From positions 1 to 32,982 of the forward strand of contig JAKBJF010000009.1 of assembly GCA_021836125.1 (NCBI GenBank): a DNA stretch of 32,982 nucleotides, written 5' to 3'. The notes beneath the pieces were generated by a model. It saw only the letters and a program-made list of their open reading frames with translations. It was not told the origin of the DNA and did not search any database. Shown here piece after piece: positions 16,126-23,895 of this stretch. The DNA is from Nanobdellota archaeon (GTDB lineage Archaea > Nanobdellota > Nanobdellia > Parvarchaeales > Parvarchaeaceae). Made by a program: the position numbers and the translations under genes. The number at the start of each line of letters is the position of its first letter. Position 1 is the first letter of the stretch.

Positions 16126-17886
16126 ATGAGCAAACAAGCACCGCTGCCAATAACATTGAACCCCTCTCAACTGCAGGAAGTGAGAAAACGAGTTACTAAG
16201 ATGGGCGCAGGAGAACTCTCCGCGTTTATAAAGGAACTAAAATTAAGAGCAAGTGGCCTTAACACACACTACGGTGGACCAGTAAACATGAGATACATAA
16301 ATGATGAGGAGATACCGGATGTAGGCCTTTTGGGGAAGCCAGATGGATTTGCCGTGTCTAAAGATATAAAAAAGAGATACGAATTTCAGACGGAATATTA
16401 TTCGCTTTCACAGCAGTTCGCGTTCTTTGGTTATTCGAGGATGAAAGAGATTGAGTCTATCGATCCATCGGCCATGTCACAGATAATGTCCCTCGTTTTC
16501 GAAAAAAGAAAGATTTTCGAAGATAGGGTAATGCAGTTGATGGGCAGTATAAATCAGGTGGTTCAATCAGTATTGAGAATACTGTACGAATTAAAGGAAT
16601 TGGACAGGAACGTAATATTCTATGAGCAACTTAAATCCAAGGACCCTAAGACCATAGAAAATGCAGAGATGTCAATAAAGAGAATATTCGTAGATACAGT
16701 CGATTCTAGGAAAGGAGGGGCCAGTATGCTTTCTCTTGTAAGGGCTGCCAGTCAATCAGGCGGCGGAGGCCCCGGTTTCACTACTTTAGTCGCAGCGTTC
16801 TACTCACCAAGCATCAAGTCTGCAAAGGACGTGGATAAATTGAGTCTTAATGAGCAGGTAAAGAACATACTAAAACCAAGGGTAGAAGAATATATCCAGT
16901 GGAAGAGCATAAACGAGACGGACCTTAGAAACAGAAAATCCATGCTTTTGCAGTATCTTACCAGTCAGGTAGGTTCGTATAAGATGTATGTACAATGGGC
17001 ATCCCAGTACTTGAACATATTGAAACGAATAAACCAGGCTCCCCCACAGTCTGCTGGAAAATATATGTCATCCCTTAAGACCCCCGACATATTCAATACT
17101 GCTGTGTTTTCTTTGAATATGATGGGCTTTAAAGAGATATTTATGAGAGAGTACGACATAGAATGGTCAAGACCTTTTGGAAGTAAAGGAATACAGCTGC
17201 CGGAATCGGCGTCTCTTAAGACAAACAGCGGCGATCTTATGACGCGTGGCGGCAGGGAAACCCAGAGAAGATTCATATATGACAAGGTAAAAAAATACGG
17301 TCCTATAGTCATGAGCGCGATAGAGGCCGAATTTTCATTTAGAGAAAAACCAATACTTTCGGAAGATGTCCCGCAACAGCCACTGCAGTATGAGGGAACT
17401 CTTGATCTGAAACTTACTCCCTACTGTTTTACGTTGGAGGAATGGTACCTTTTCAAAGCAGCTCTTGAAGAACAGATAAGGAAGACCGTTTTTGCAGACA
17501 TGGACCAGGTACTAACATCTTCGCTGGAAAGCATGAAATCCGATCTTGACAAATACCTGGAAGAAGCCTCAAAGTTAAAGTTGAAGGAGGACAAACAGAA
17601 AAAACCGAACGAATTCGCACTTATGGACATATTCCAGTCCTTTAAGGAGGATTTCCTTGGAGTAACTAAGTATATACCTACTAATTTTAAATCGGAATCC
17701 CCGGAGAATCCTGAGTTTTATACACTTTATACTATGATAGTGAACAAAAGACAAAGTTTTCTTAAGATGAAGGATGCGTTAAAACTTGGTTTGTTTACGT
17801 CCATTAGCGACTCGTCACTTATATATGAGGAATTCAAGAGAAGGGTAAAGCTTTTGAACCCTCTTTCCAAGTTCGATATCTTTTGA
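16126..17886 (+). CDS. 586-residue unknown cytoplasmic protein
   Basis: I do not recognise this protein. It has no signal peptide or membrane segment and is predicted to be mostly helical and cytoplasmic. Long charged helices recur, for example around residues 100-180 and in SSLESMKSDLDKYLEEASKLKLKEDK, which looks coiled-coil. A Gly-rich loop, SQSGGGGPGF, sits near residue 215. Cysteine is almost absent (one, in TPYCFTLEEW). No Walker, DxD, zinc or nuclease motif is visible. The N-terminus contains Pro-rich and GGPVNMRYINDEE segments that resemble nothing I can name. It is divergent from the nucleotidyltransferase, and its stop abuts the helicase stop with no base between. Codon use looks like its neighbours. 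Coding is certain from length; function unknown. Confidence 0.85.
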   Translation: MSKQAPLPITLNPSQLQEVRKRVTKMGAGELSAFIKELKLRASGLNTHYGGPVNMRYINDEEIPDVGLLGKPDGFAVSKDIKKRYEFQTEYYSLSQQFAFFGYSRMKEIESIDPSAMSQIMSLVFEKRKIFEDRVMQLMGSINQVVQSVLRILYELKELDRNVIFYEQLKSKDPKTIENAEMSIKRIFVDTVDSRKGGASMLSLVRAASQSGGGGPGFTTLVAAFYSPSIKSAKDVDKLSLNEQVKNILKPRVEEYIQWKSINETDLRNRKSMLLQYLTSQVGSYKMYVQWASQYLNILKRINQAPPQSAGKYMSSLKTPDIFNTAVFSLNMMGFKEIFMREYDIEWSRPFGSKGIQLPESASLKTNSGDLMTRGGRETQRRFIYDKVKKYGPIVMSAIEAEFSFREKPILSEDVPQQPLQYEGTLDLKLTPYCFTLEEWYLFKAALEEQIRKTVFADMDQVLTSSLESMKSDLDKYLEEASKLKLKEDKQKKPNEFALMDIFQSFKEDFLGVTKYIPTNFKSESPENPEFYTLYTMIVNKRQSFLKMKDALKLGLFTSISDSSLIYEEFKRRVKLLNPLSKFDIF

Positions 17887-19416
17887 TTAAGTGAACGGTT
17901 TTAAAGTTCCGTCGTTTTTTATTAGCGAAGGGTTTTCCTTTATTTTTTGGACTATATTTTTCATTCTTTTCTCCTTTCTTTTTGATATCCAGTAATACCC
18001 TTCATCGTTCGTATCATTAGTTATAAGAACGTATACTCTACCCACATTGAAGCGCCCTACGCGTCCACGTCTCTGTATACTGCGTATTCCACTCGGTATT
18101 GTCTCATAAAAGACCGCAAGATCTACACCCTTTATAGAGATGCCCTCTTCGCTTACACTGGTGGATATCAGCGCATTGTAGACTCCTGCCTCGAAGTCCC
18201 TTACCGTAGCTATTTGCTCCTTTTGTGTCAGTCCTTTCTTTCCCTGACCTATGAATTTTACCGCATGCACATTCGGACATGAACCAAGCATCTTTTCTAT
18301 CACATCGGCCGTGTCTCTATACTGTGTGAACACTATAGCGCGTTCTGAGCCCTTTAGTTGGCTTTCAAGTATATTCTTCAGAAGCGAAAGTTTAGGATGT
18401 TCGATTCCATCACTGAGCAGGCTCTTGCTTTTTTCGTATAATTGTATTATTTCCGGATCCTTTCCGATTTCTTTGTCGGTCTTTGACTTACCCTGCTTTA
18501 TTATCTTCTCTAAAAACGCTTCGAATGCACGCAAGCTTTGCGTCGAGATCAAGTTTATTGCATGATAGATTTTTAGTATCTTCGCTGTCGCTATTATACC
18601 TCTTATCGTGTAGAACGAGCGCCCGCCCCTTATCATCTGCCCCTGCAATTTTTTCTGCAAAAGCAGTACGCTCATACGGTTTATACGGCTGTTAAGCGTG
18701 TCCTTGAAGAATCCGCTCTGTTTTAGTGAGCTTATATATGAATCTAGCACTTTCTTTGCCGATTCAGTCAGTGCTCTCAACTCTGGTTGTAAATCGACTC
18801 TAAGCTCTTCCACGAGCTTCGCCTTTATGTAAGGCTTAACGTCCGGATCATCCTCTCCGCGGATTTCAACGTTTGAGATATTCAGGTTCCTGCATATCGT
18901 TATTATTTTGTCGTGATCTGAAGCCGGAGAAGCCGTGAGCGCTATTATATTAGGGTGTTTCGACGTGTGTAAAAAAGAATCAGCTATCCTTACATAGGAA
19001 TAATTACCTATCGCATGGTGCGCTTCGTCTACGATCAATATGCTGAAATCCTCCAGATTTAGAACCTCATTTTTCAAATCGTTTTCGATTGTCTGTGGCG
19101 TAGCAAACACCACTCGGCTTTCATCGTACACTTTCTTTCTTTTCTCCTTTGATACGGATCCGCTCACGATTCCAAGAGGCAGGGACACAAATTCATCGAA
19201 AGTCCTGAAATGTTGGTTTATCAGCGGTTTCGTCGGCGCGACGAACAGAGCCTTAGAATCAGGATATTCGGATAGCCTGTAGTCTATGAGCATTATGCTT
19301 ATCATCGTTTTACCGAGGCCCGTCGGTATTACAATCAAACTGTTTTTATCCTTTGCACTGTCAACGATGCTGAGCTGATATTCTCTCCTTTCAAGATCTC
19401 TTTTTATAAAATTCAT
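17887..19416 (-). CDS. hef: Hef/FANCM-type superfamily 2 helicase
   Basis: A 509-residue DNA helicase of the archaeal Hef/FANCM family, which acts on stalled forks and branched DNA. Motif I is PTGLGKT (31-37), II is DEAH (130-133), III is TASPA (161-165) and VI is QRRGRVGR (448-455). The N-terminal REYQL is the Q-like motif, and a helical insert lies between the RecA lobes, as in Hef. The protein ends soon after motif VI, so the C-terminal ERCC4-type nuclease of euryarchaeal Hef is absent. Its start overlaps the GINS gene by four bases (ATGA), so the two are coupled. The helicase-only form also occurs in other archaea as far as I recall. Confidence 0.9.
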   Translation of the reverse strand: MNFIKRDLERREYQLSIVDSAKDKNSLIVIPTGLGKTMISIMLIDYRLSEYPDSKALFVAPTKPLINQHFRTFDEFVSLPLGIVSGSVSKEKRKKVYDESRVVFATPQTIENDLKNEVLNLEDFSILIVDEAHHAIGNYSYVRIADSFLHTSKHPNIIALTASPASDHDKIITICRNLNISNVEIRGEDDPDVKPYIKAKLVEELRVDLQPELRALTESAKKVLDSYISSLKQSGFFKDTLNSRINRMSVLLLQKKLQGQMIRGGRSFYTIRGIIATAKILKIYHAINLISTQSLRAFEAFLEKIIKQGKSKTDKEIGKDPEIIQLYEKSKSLLSDGIEHPKLSLLKNILESQLKGSERAIVFTQYRDTADVIEKMLGSCPNVHAVKFIGQGKKGLTQKEQIATVRDFEAGVYNALISTSVSEEGISIKGVDLAVFYETIPSGIRSIQRRGRVGRFNVGRVYVLITNDTNDEGYYWISKRKEKRMKNIVQKIKENPSLIKNDGTLKPFT

Positions 19417-19991
19417 ACGAACGTTGCTTTTCCGCCCTTTACTAGTATATCAGCAACGTCCTTGTCTATTTCTATTACATTCGGAAAAGAAAAAGGACCA
19501 TATGATTTGTTATTTTTCCATATGAATTTCGGCACATCGGACATTATCTTTATTACTGCCTTTTCGCTTCCGTCATCCTCTGAATCGCTTTTTTGTACCG
19601 CCTTAGGTTCAGCTTCCTTTATCTCACGTATTACCTTGCCCTTATACGAATCGATTACTTCCTTTAATTTATCAAATAGGACCACTTCTTGTGACAGCAT
19701 GTTCTGTCGCGTCTTTGGATCCAGTCCGCGTCCCTCTATCGCTATTTGCGTCAGCTTGTTTATGCGTCGATTTATTATTTTGTTCAATTCCTCTAAAGCG
19801 TTCTTTATTTTCGTGGATATTTCGGAAGCCCGATTTTCATCGTTCGATTTTTTGCACTCTTCGAGCGCTTGCTTGTTTATTGCGATGTATTCTTTCATCT
19901 CATCCAAAGTCTTGTCACTAAACGGAGTAAGTTCACCTCTGCTTTCATCTTCAGCTCTTCTTAATCTTATGAATTCGCTGTAAGTTATCAT
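19413..19991 (-). CDS. GINS complex subunit (Gins51, Sld5/Psf1 type)
   Basis: A 192-residue GINS subunit, part of the archaeal replicative helicase complex with MCM and a RecJ/Cdc45-like protein. The N-terminus (MITYSEFIRLRRAEDESRGELTPF) and helical A domain (about 1-120) are followed by an acidic linker and a small C-terminal beta domain, IMSDVPKFIWKNNKSYGPFSFP, matching the vPkFvg...yGPf pattern of the Gins51 B domain. The A-then-B order is that of Sld5/Psf1 relatives. The helicase gene overlaps its stop by four bases, placing a fork-remodelling helicase under the same control. A TATA-like stretch (GTTAATATC, about 20011-20019) lies about 25 nt upstream of the start. Confidence 0.8.
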   Translation of the reverse strand: MITYSEFIRLRRAEDESRGELTPFSDKTLDEMKEYIAINKQALEECKKSNDENRASEISTKIKNALEELNKIINRRINKLTQIAIEGRGLDPKTRQNMLSQEVVLFDKLKEVIDSYKGKVIREIKEAEPKAVQKSDSEDDGSEKAVIKIMSDVPKFIWKNNKSYGPFSFPNVIEIDKDVADILVKGGKATFV

Positions 19992-20025
19992 AGATAATCT
20001 CTATATCAATCAAGATATTAACCTT

Positions 20026-20205
20026 TTACACCCCCGCACCAGGGCCGAAAATTCCCTTGCTAAGTGCAGAGAAAAAGTTAGCAACTGGAGCGACTATAGA
20101 TGTTGGACCGACAAATATTAAATATGCTATCACTACTATCAATGCGAGAATCAGAAGTATTATATAGAATATTAAGGTCTCACTCATGCCTTTTTTATTT
20201 TTCAT
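20026..20205 (-). CDS. Pilin-like micro-protein, 59 aa (operon gene 9)
   Basis: A 59-residue protein with the class III (type IV prepilin-like) signal MKNKKGMSETLIF: basic residues, a Gly, a polar residue and Glu, then a hydrophobic helix (about 11-32). A short hydrophobic tail ends FGPGAGV and has no cysteine. ATG 20205 is chosen over an in-frame extension to 20268, which would lie inside the preceding gene. The gap to the preceding gene is 4 nt. It is last in the operon; GINS follows 34 nt later on the same strand. It may be a pilus subunit or a small membrane component. Confidence 0.75.
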   Translation of the reverse strand: MKNKKGMSETLIFYIILLILALIVVIAYLIFVGPTSIVAPVANFFSALSKGIFGPGAGV

Positions 20206-20209
20206 AAAG

Positions 20210-20353
20210 TCAAGGCAACCCCGGGATTGACGGCATAAGCTTTCCGATAAAATCCGGTGCGAACACAACCAGATAAAAAATGACTATTATCAAACATACT
20301 ATAAGAATTATAATCAAAGTTATTAAGTATTCCGTCATCCCGCGCTTATCCAT
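20210..20353 (-). CDS. Pilin-like micro-protein, 47 aa (operon gene 8)
   Basis: A 47-residue ORF beginning MDKRGMTEYLI, a good class III signal (K-R-G, then T-E-Y), followed by one membrane helix (about 10-32) containing a single Cys (C20), and a short Pro-rich tail (SIPGLP). Its first eight bases, ATGGATAA, are also the last eight of the preceding gene in another frame. There is no Shine-Dalgarno, so translation probably depends on coupling. Its similarity in layout to genes 6, 7 and 9 supports it being real. Confidence 0.75.
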   Translation of the reverse strand: MDKRGMTEYLITLIIILIVCLIIVIFYLVVFAPDFIGKLMPSIPGLP

Positions 20354-20519
20354 AGTTACTGAAGTTCATCCCAAGAGTGTATTTCATAAAGTTGGTTATT
20401 ATATTAGTTATCTTATAAGGCGTGAAGAATTCCAGCACGGCGATTACTATAATTACACATACAACTGCTACCATTATATATTCTAGCAGTTTTCCCTCCA
20501 CAGCTCCTTTTTTATCCAT
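20346..20519 (-). CDS. Pilin-like micro-protein, 57 aa (operon gene 7)
   Basis: A 57-residue ORF starting MDKKGAVEGKLLEYIMVA, again basic-Gly-polar-Glu and then one hydrophobic helix (about 14-32) with C21. The extracellular tail is amphipathic (YKITNIITNFMKYTLGMNF). Both ends use the same junction: its start ATGGATAA overlaps the stop of gene 6, and its stop overlaps the start of gene 8. Function unknown; membrane-anchored by inference. Confidence 0.72.
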   Translation of the reverse strand: MDKKGAVEGKLLEYIMVAVVCVIIVIAVLEFFTPYKITNIITNFMKYTLGMNFSNYG

Positions 20520-20682
20520 TGCCGAAAAGCCAGCTGAAAGAGACTACACTCCATAGCTCTTGGCTTACTGAAAAGCCACCTCCGCTGAAAACGATAAGTA
20601 TCAGGATTATAGCTACGAGTATTATTATCGCTATGATTATCGCTATTATCTCTGTTAATGGAAGTTCTCCCTTTTTATTCAT
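20512..20682 (-). CDS. Pilin-like micro-protein, 56 aa (operon gene 6)
   Basis: A 56-residue ORF starting MNKKGELPLTEIIAI. The helix (about 10-32) is almost pure Ile, Ala, Leu and Val. The tail FSGGGFSVSQELW continues through VVSFSWLFGNG, with aromatic residues and no Cys. Its last eight bases form the ATGGATAA overlap with gene 7. It lies 31 nt after the 143-residue Cys-rich gene. Confidence 0.72.
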   Translation of the reverse strand: MNKKGELPLTEIIAIIIAIIILVAIILILIVFSGGGFSVSQELWSVVSFSWLFGNG

Positions 20683-20713
20683 AGTATACCTATTACGTTA
20701 CTAAATTAAAGGT

Positions 20714-21145
20714 TTAGCAGTACATTGTACCGCCACCTTCTCCCCCACTGTTATAGAATGTGCCGCCGCCCGTCTTTCCGCCGCTGGTGTTACACACATA
20801 CAAATTCTGAGTATTAAGTGCTACGTTCAATATCGTAATATTGCATGATGATGCACCTGGCACATATTGACACATTTTTCCAGTCGAATTATACAAAGAA
20901 TAATTAAGTCCGGGAGTGCCCAAGGTTACCGTAACATAAAAAGAACACACGCCGGAATCTGTTATTGTGTGTGTCACAAGCTGGCATGTCGCAGGGGTAT
21001 TTCCAGGGCTTACAGTTACTGGTCCTGAGCCGAATATCGCGGCGAAGAATCCGGATATTGTAAGAATCAATACTATTACTAAGAAGATGATGACGAGCAT
21101 CAAGCTTACTATTATCTCTATCGTTGATGCAGCTTTGTTTTTCAT
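20714..21145 (-). CDS. Cys-rich pilin-like protein, 143 aa (operon gene 5)
   Basis: A 143-residue protein with a class III-like start, MKNKAASTIEIIVSLML, one membrane helix (about 9-38), and a beta-rich ectodomain. The ectodomain has exactly six cysteines, the last being the C-terminal residue (TMYC), plus a Gly-rich end (SGGKTGGGTF, SGGEGGGTMYC). N-x-S/T sites are present. Six extracellular cysteines suggest three disulfides, which is inference. It starts one base after gene 4. Not recognised. Confidence 0.75.
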   Translation of the reverse strand: MKNKAASTIEIIVSLMLVIIFLVIVLILTISGFFAAIFGSGPVTVSPGNTPATCQLVTHTITDSGVCSFYVTVTLGTPGLNYSLYNSTGKMCQYVPGASSCNITILNVALNTQNLYVCNTSGGKTGGGTFYNSGGEGGGTMYC

Positions 21146-21146
21146 A

Positions 21147-22703
21147 CTAAGAAACTACAGCGCACATATACATCTCGTTTTCGCCCAGTACGCCAGGATG
21201 GCCAAACGCATTCGATAGATAACCGCTTATGCATGAAACACATTGAGATAGACCACTGGTAGTGAAAAGTCCAGTACTTATCACATTCGTCAAATCATTA
21301 TATCCTGGTTGCAGTATGTATTGATTGCATCCGGAATTTGAACTGCAAGCTGCCGTCGTAGAACCAGCAGCAATACCCGTTACAGCTAATGCAGATACCG
21401 TTGTTATACCCAGTTTTCTTCCAGCCCCTTTGTATAAGCCATAATAGAATATTGCTGCCCTTGCACAGTAATCATAGCAGCTTCCTGGATAATTGTTAAG
21501 GTAAGTGAATGGCGCACACTCCGATGGCAGACTTATAGTACTTGGTACAAAGCGTGTCCCGGAGAGCGAATTAAGGAATAGTATATACAATTGTGCATGA
21601 CTTATACTCCTGTTTATAGCGTCTGGGGAGCTTAAAGTTTTGAAACTGCCATTTGTGTAGGGTATTTCATCTGTAGCGCCCCCAGGTCTTACATATTCGT
21701 AAGCTCCACTTGTTTTATTGACCCAAGTCATGAATAGGTTTATGCCGGGTTGAAGATAATTGAAGAAAGTCATGTTGCTGGTTATGCCGGAATTTATGTT
21801 CTCAGTCAGAGTGCAGCTAGCAGGTGCGTAAAAAGAGTCTGTGACTGAATTATATACAACAGAGCAGTTGTATTTACCAAAGCCCTGCTCAGACGTCGGA
21901 TTTTGGCTGCAAAAATTAAGGTAATACTGCGTACATGCGTTTATTGAGCCGCTAGCGTTTTCACACGCCCCCGCGCCCGAATCTGCAGTCGGTACAAATG
22001 AGCATCCAACCTGCGAACATAGATATTCAGACATATTGTTAGCTGCTGTAGTAGCTTTGTTCGGAGTGTTAAGTGGTATGTTAATAACCTGCCCCGGGCC
22101 TGCATTGTAATTCACAGAATCCTCACATTGAAAATAATTGTTTGTGGATAATTCGCAAAGGTTTGGCTGTTGAGTATCGCATGCATATCCTTTTGCGTAA
22201 TTAGGACAAGCTTGCTCTGCTGTATGTCCTACGCAACTAGGTGTAGAAGAATAAGCCGTGACGTTTAGATATTTGGTGAAGTTATAGAATGTAACGTTAG
22301 AATTAAGGTTAAGGCTTATCTCGCTACAAATTGGCGCTTGATCCTGTATTACCGCCCACCCCTGGTCGCCCCCATATTGATACCAGCAACTCGATAATGC
22401 AGTAACGATTCCTGAAAAAGCAGTATTTGCGTTGCTTCCAGAATAAGCAGAAGTAGACGGTGAACAGCCATAAAGAGGAGGTACCAACCCTAACGAATTC
22501 AAAGTACTGGAAAGACATGCCACATTGGTTACGCAAAGACCGGTGTTTATGAAGTTTCTAAGACCAGAACTTGCGAAACAGAGCGAACTATCACTAAAAC
22601 CGAAACCGAACAGCAGAAAATACGCAAATATAGATATTATTACAAACGCTATTATCGCAAAAGCTATCCAGAATACGGTGTATTCACCGCCAGTCTCAGC
22701 CAT
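21147..22703 (-). CDS. Cys-rich membrane-anchored surface protein, 518 aa (operon gene 4)
   Basis: A 518-residue protein: short N-terminus MAETGGEYTVFWIAF, one hydrophobic helix (about 9-33), then a large outside domain with 26 cysteines and many N-x-S/T sites. Cys clusters include CVGHTAEQACPNYAKGYAC and CYDYCARA, and the C-terminal quarter has C-SSNSG-C and CVSC. A hydrophobic stretch, TTVSALAVTGIAAGS (about 430), might be buried or a second helix. No enzymatic motif is visible. A TATA-like box occurs in the 41-nt gap upstream (TTATATTTAG), so an internal promoter is possible. It is the largest member and probably the structural core. Confidence 0.72.
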   Translation of the reverse strand: MAETGGEYTVFWIAFAIIAFVIISIFAYFLLFGFGFSDSSLCFASSGLRNFINTGLCVTNVACLSSTLNSLGLVPPLYGCSPSTSAYSGSNANTAFSGIVTALSSCWYQYGGDQGWAVIQDQAPICSEISLNLNSNVTFYNFTKYLNVTAYSSTPSCVGHTAEQACPNYAKGYACDTQQPNLCELSTNNYFQCEDSVNYNAGPGQVINIPLNTPNKATTAANNMSEYLCSQVGCSFVPTADSGAGACENASGSINACTQYYLNFCSQNPTSEQGFGKYNCSVVYNSVTDSFYAPASCTLTENINSGITSNMTFFNYLQPGINLFMTWVNKTSGAYEYVRPGGATDEIPYTNGSFKTLSSPDAINRSISHAQLYILFLNSLSGTRFVPSTISLPSECAPFTYLNNYPGSCYDYCARAAIFYYGLYKGAGRKLGITTVSALAVTGIAAGSTTAACSSNSGCNQYILQPGYNDLTNVISTGLFTTSGLSQCVSCISGYLSNAFGHPGVLGENEMYMCAVVS

Positions 22704-22744
22704 ACAGAATTATTAAACGGGCTAAATATAAGGTTTTTAGACTG

Positions 22745-23731
22745 TTAGCCGGGATTTGTTATGCAAACGAACACTCTGTTCTGCGCGTTTACCATAGTAT
22801 TCAAGAGTATGCCGCAGAATGGGACAGTATAATTCTCTGGTGCGCACCCCAAAATTTTCGTATTTAGAAGACTGTTAAAACCTCCAATCAGTCCGTTGCT
22901 AAGTGAACTTACAGGCATTGTTGTTGCGGCTGCAGAATAGTTAGCGTAACTGCATACAGACGCTCGTTCAGATGACGTTATGTTCGGTTGTGCGAATTTC
23001 GAATCATAGTAACATGAAGAAGCCCAGTTTATAGGGCAGGCAAAAGAGACCACAAGTGTAGGATTTGGTATCGCACCAGGTGCTGGAAATGATAGCGAAA
23101 CAGATGCACCGGGATATCTGAAGTATACAATATCATAATACGAACCATTTTCAACGTGCGCCGATGTATTAGTATAATTAGCCAGTTCTCCGCTGCCATT
23201 CGTTATAAGAACTATCTGCAATGGGCTGTTCGGGTTGTAATAATTTTTATCAATGTAATTTATTACGTTGCTGAAGTTGCTTATATCGCCGCTTTCATAA
23301 TTGTATATCTTGCCATAATAGCAATTGAATATGTCATTGAAATTGCCCTTGCTTAAAAGCGTATTTCCAGTCTGTTGGTTGTTTCCGGCAAACAGATCAA
23401 AGCATGATGCAGCCTTTCCATATATTTGAGTCGCAATATCTGCCGTGCTGTATGCGTTTATGTTGCTTTCGGTTATGCACGCAGATTGTATTTGTGCAGC
23501 GGAAGCACTGCTTGGGGAAAGATAATTGAAACCCACTGCGCTTATAAACGATGTGAACGGCTCAAGATAACTATTAACAAGGTTGTACTCGACGAAAGCG
23601 AAATAACAGTTGAAACCGAAACTGAGAGCACCTGTAGACATCGAGAACACCAATACGACTACAAACAAAATAACACCAGCTATGCTTATTATCAATATTT
23701 CTATGAATGTGAGCCACATCCCGCTTGCCAT
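22745..23731 (-). CDS. Cys-rich membrane-anchored surface protein, 328 aa (operon gene 3)
   Basis: A 328-residue protein with an N-terminal helix in a class III-like setting (MASGMWLTFIEILIISIAGVI and on to about residue 31) and an ectodomain with ten cysteines. The segment SPLQIVLITNGSGELANYTN resembles a beta-strand-rich fold, but no family is recognised. Asn and Tyr are abundant and N-x-S/T sites frequent. It shares one base with the preceding micro-gene (TGATG), and a GGAGGAGG stretch just upstream, in the end of gene 2, may act as a Shine-Dalgarno. Confidence 0.72.
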   Translation of the reverse strand: MASGMWLTFIEILIISIAGVILFVVVLVFSMSTGALSFGFNCYFAFVEYNLVNSYLEPFTSFISAVGFNYLSPSSASAAQIQSACITESNINAYSTADIATQIYGKAASCFDLFAGNNQQTGNTLLSKGNFNDIFNCYYGKIYNYESGDISNFSNVINYIDKNYYNPNSPLQIVLITNGSGELANYTNTSAHVENGSYYDIVYFRYPGASVSLSFPAPGAIPNPTLVVSFACPINWASSCYYDSKFAQPNITSSERASVCSYANYSAAATTMPVSSLSNGLIGGFNSLLNTKILGCAPENYTVPFCGILLNTMVNAQNRVFVCITNPG

Positions 23732-23892
23732 CAGCCGCCTCCTCCGAATATATTAGAGAATAATGAAAAAGGAGACTGTGTGTTGATCTGGGCATAATAC
23801 AGTGCAACAATGACTATTGTCATAACTATTAAGCCGGCTATCACTGCGATTAACCATATTATTCTCCATTCTATGTCTCCTTTATTATTCAT
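23731..23892 (-). CDS. Pilin-like micro-protein, 53 aa (operon gene 2)
   Basis: A 53-residue ORF starting MNNKGDIEWRIIWLIAVIA (basic-Gly-polar-Glu, then helix about 11-34), with a tail ending FSNIFGGGG. It has no Cys. It lies 3 nt after gene 1 and overlaps gene 3 by one base. Its Gly-rich C-terminus encodes the GGAGGAGGCGGC stretch that precedes gene 3. It is similar in design to genes 6-9. Confidence 0.72.
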   Translation of the reverse strand: MNNKGDIEWRIIWLIAVIAGLIVMTIVIVALYYAQINTQSPFSLFSNIFGGGG

Positions 23893-23895
23893 ATT

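Noticed and set aside
16048-16170. Longer N-terminus for the nucleotidyltransferase
   Set aside because: A strong GGAGGT at 16052-16057 marks ATG 16047, and the extension overlaps the divergent gene.
20280-20704. Plus-strand ORFs of about 60-70 residues
   Set aside because: They are antisense to the overlapping micro-genes, which have consistent pilin-like signals and chained overlaps.
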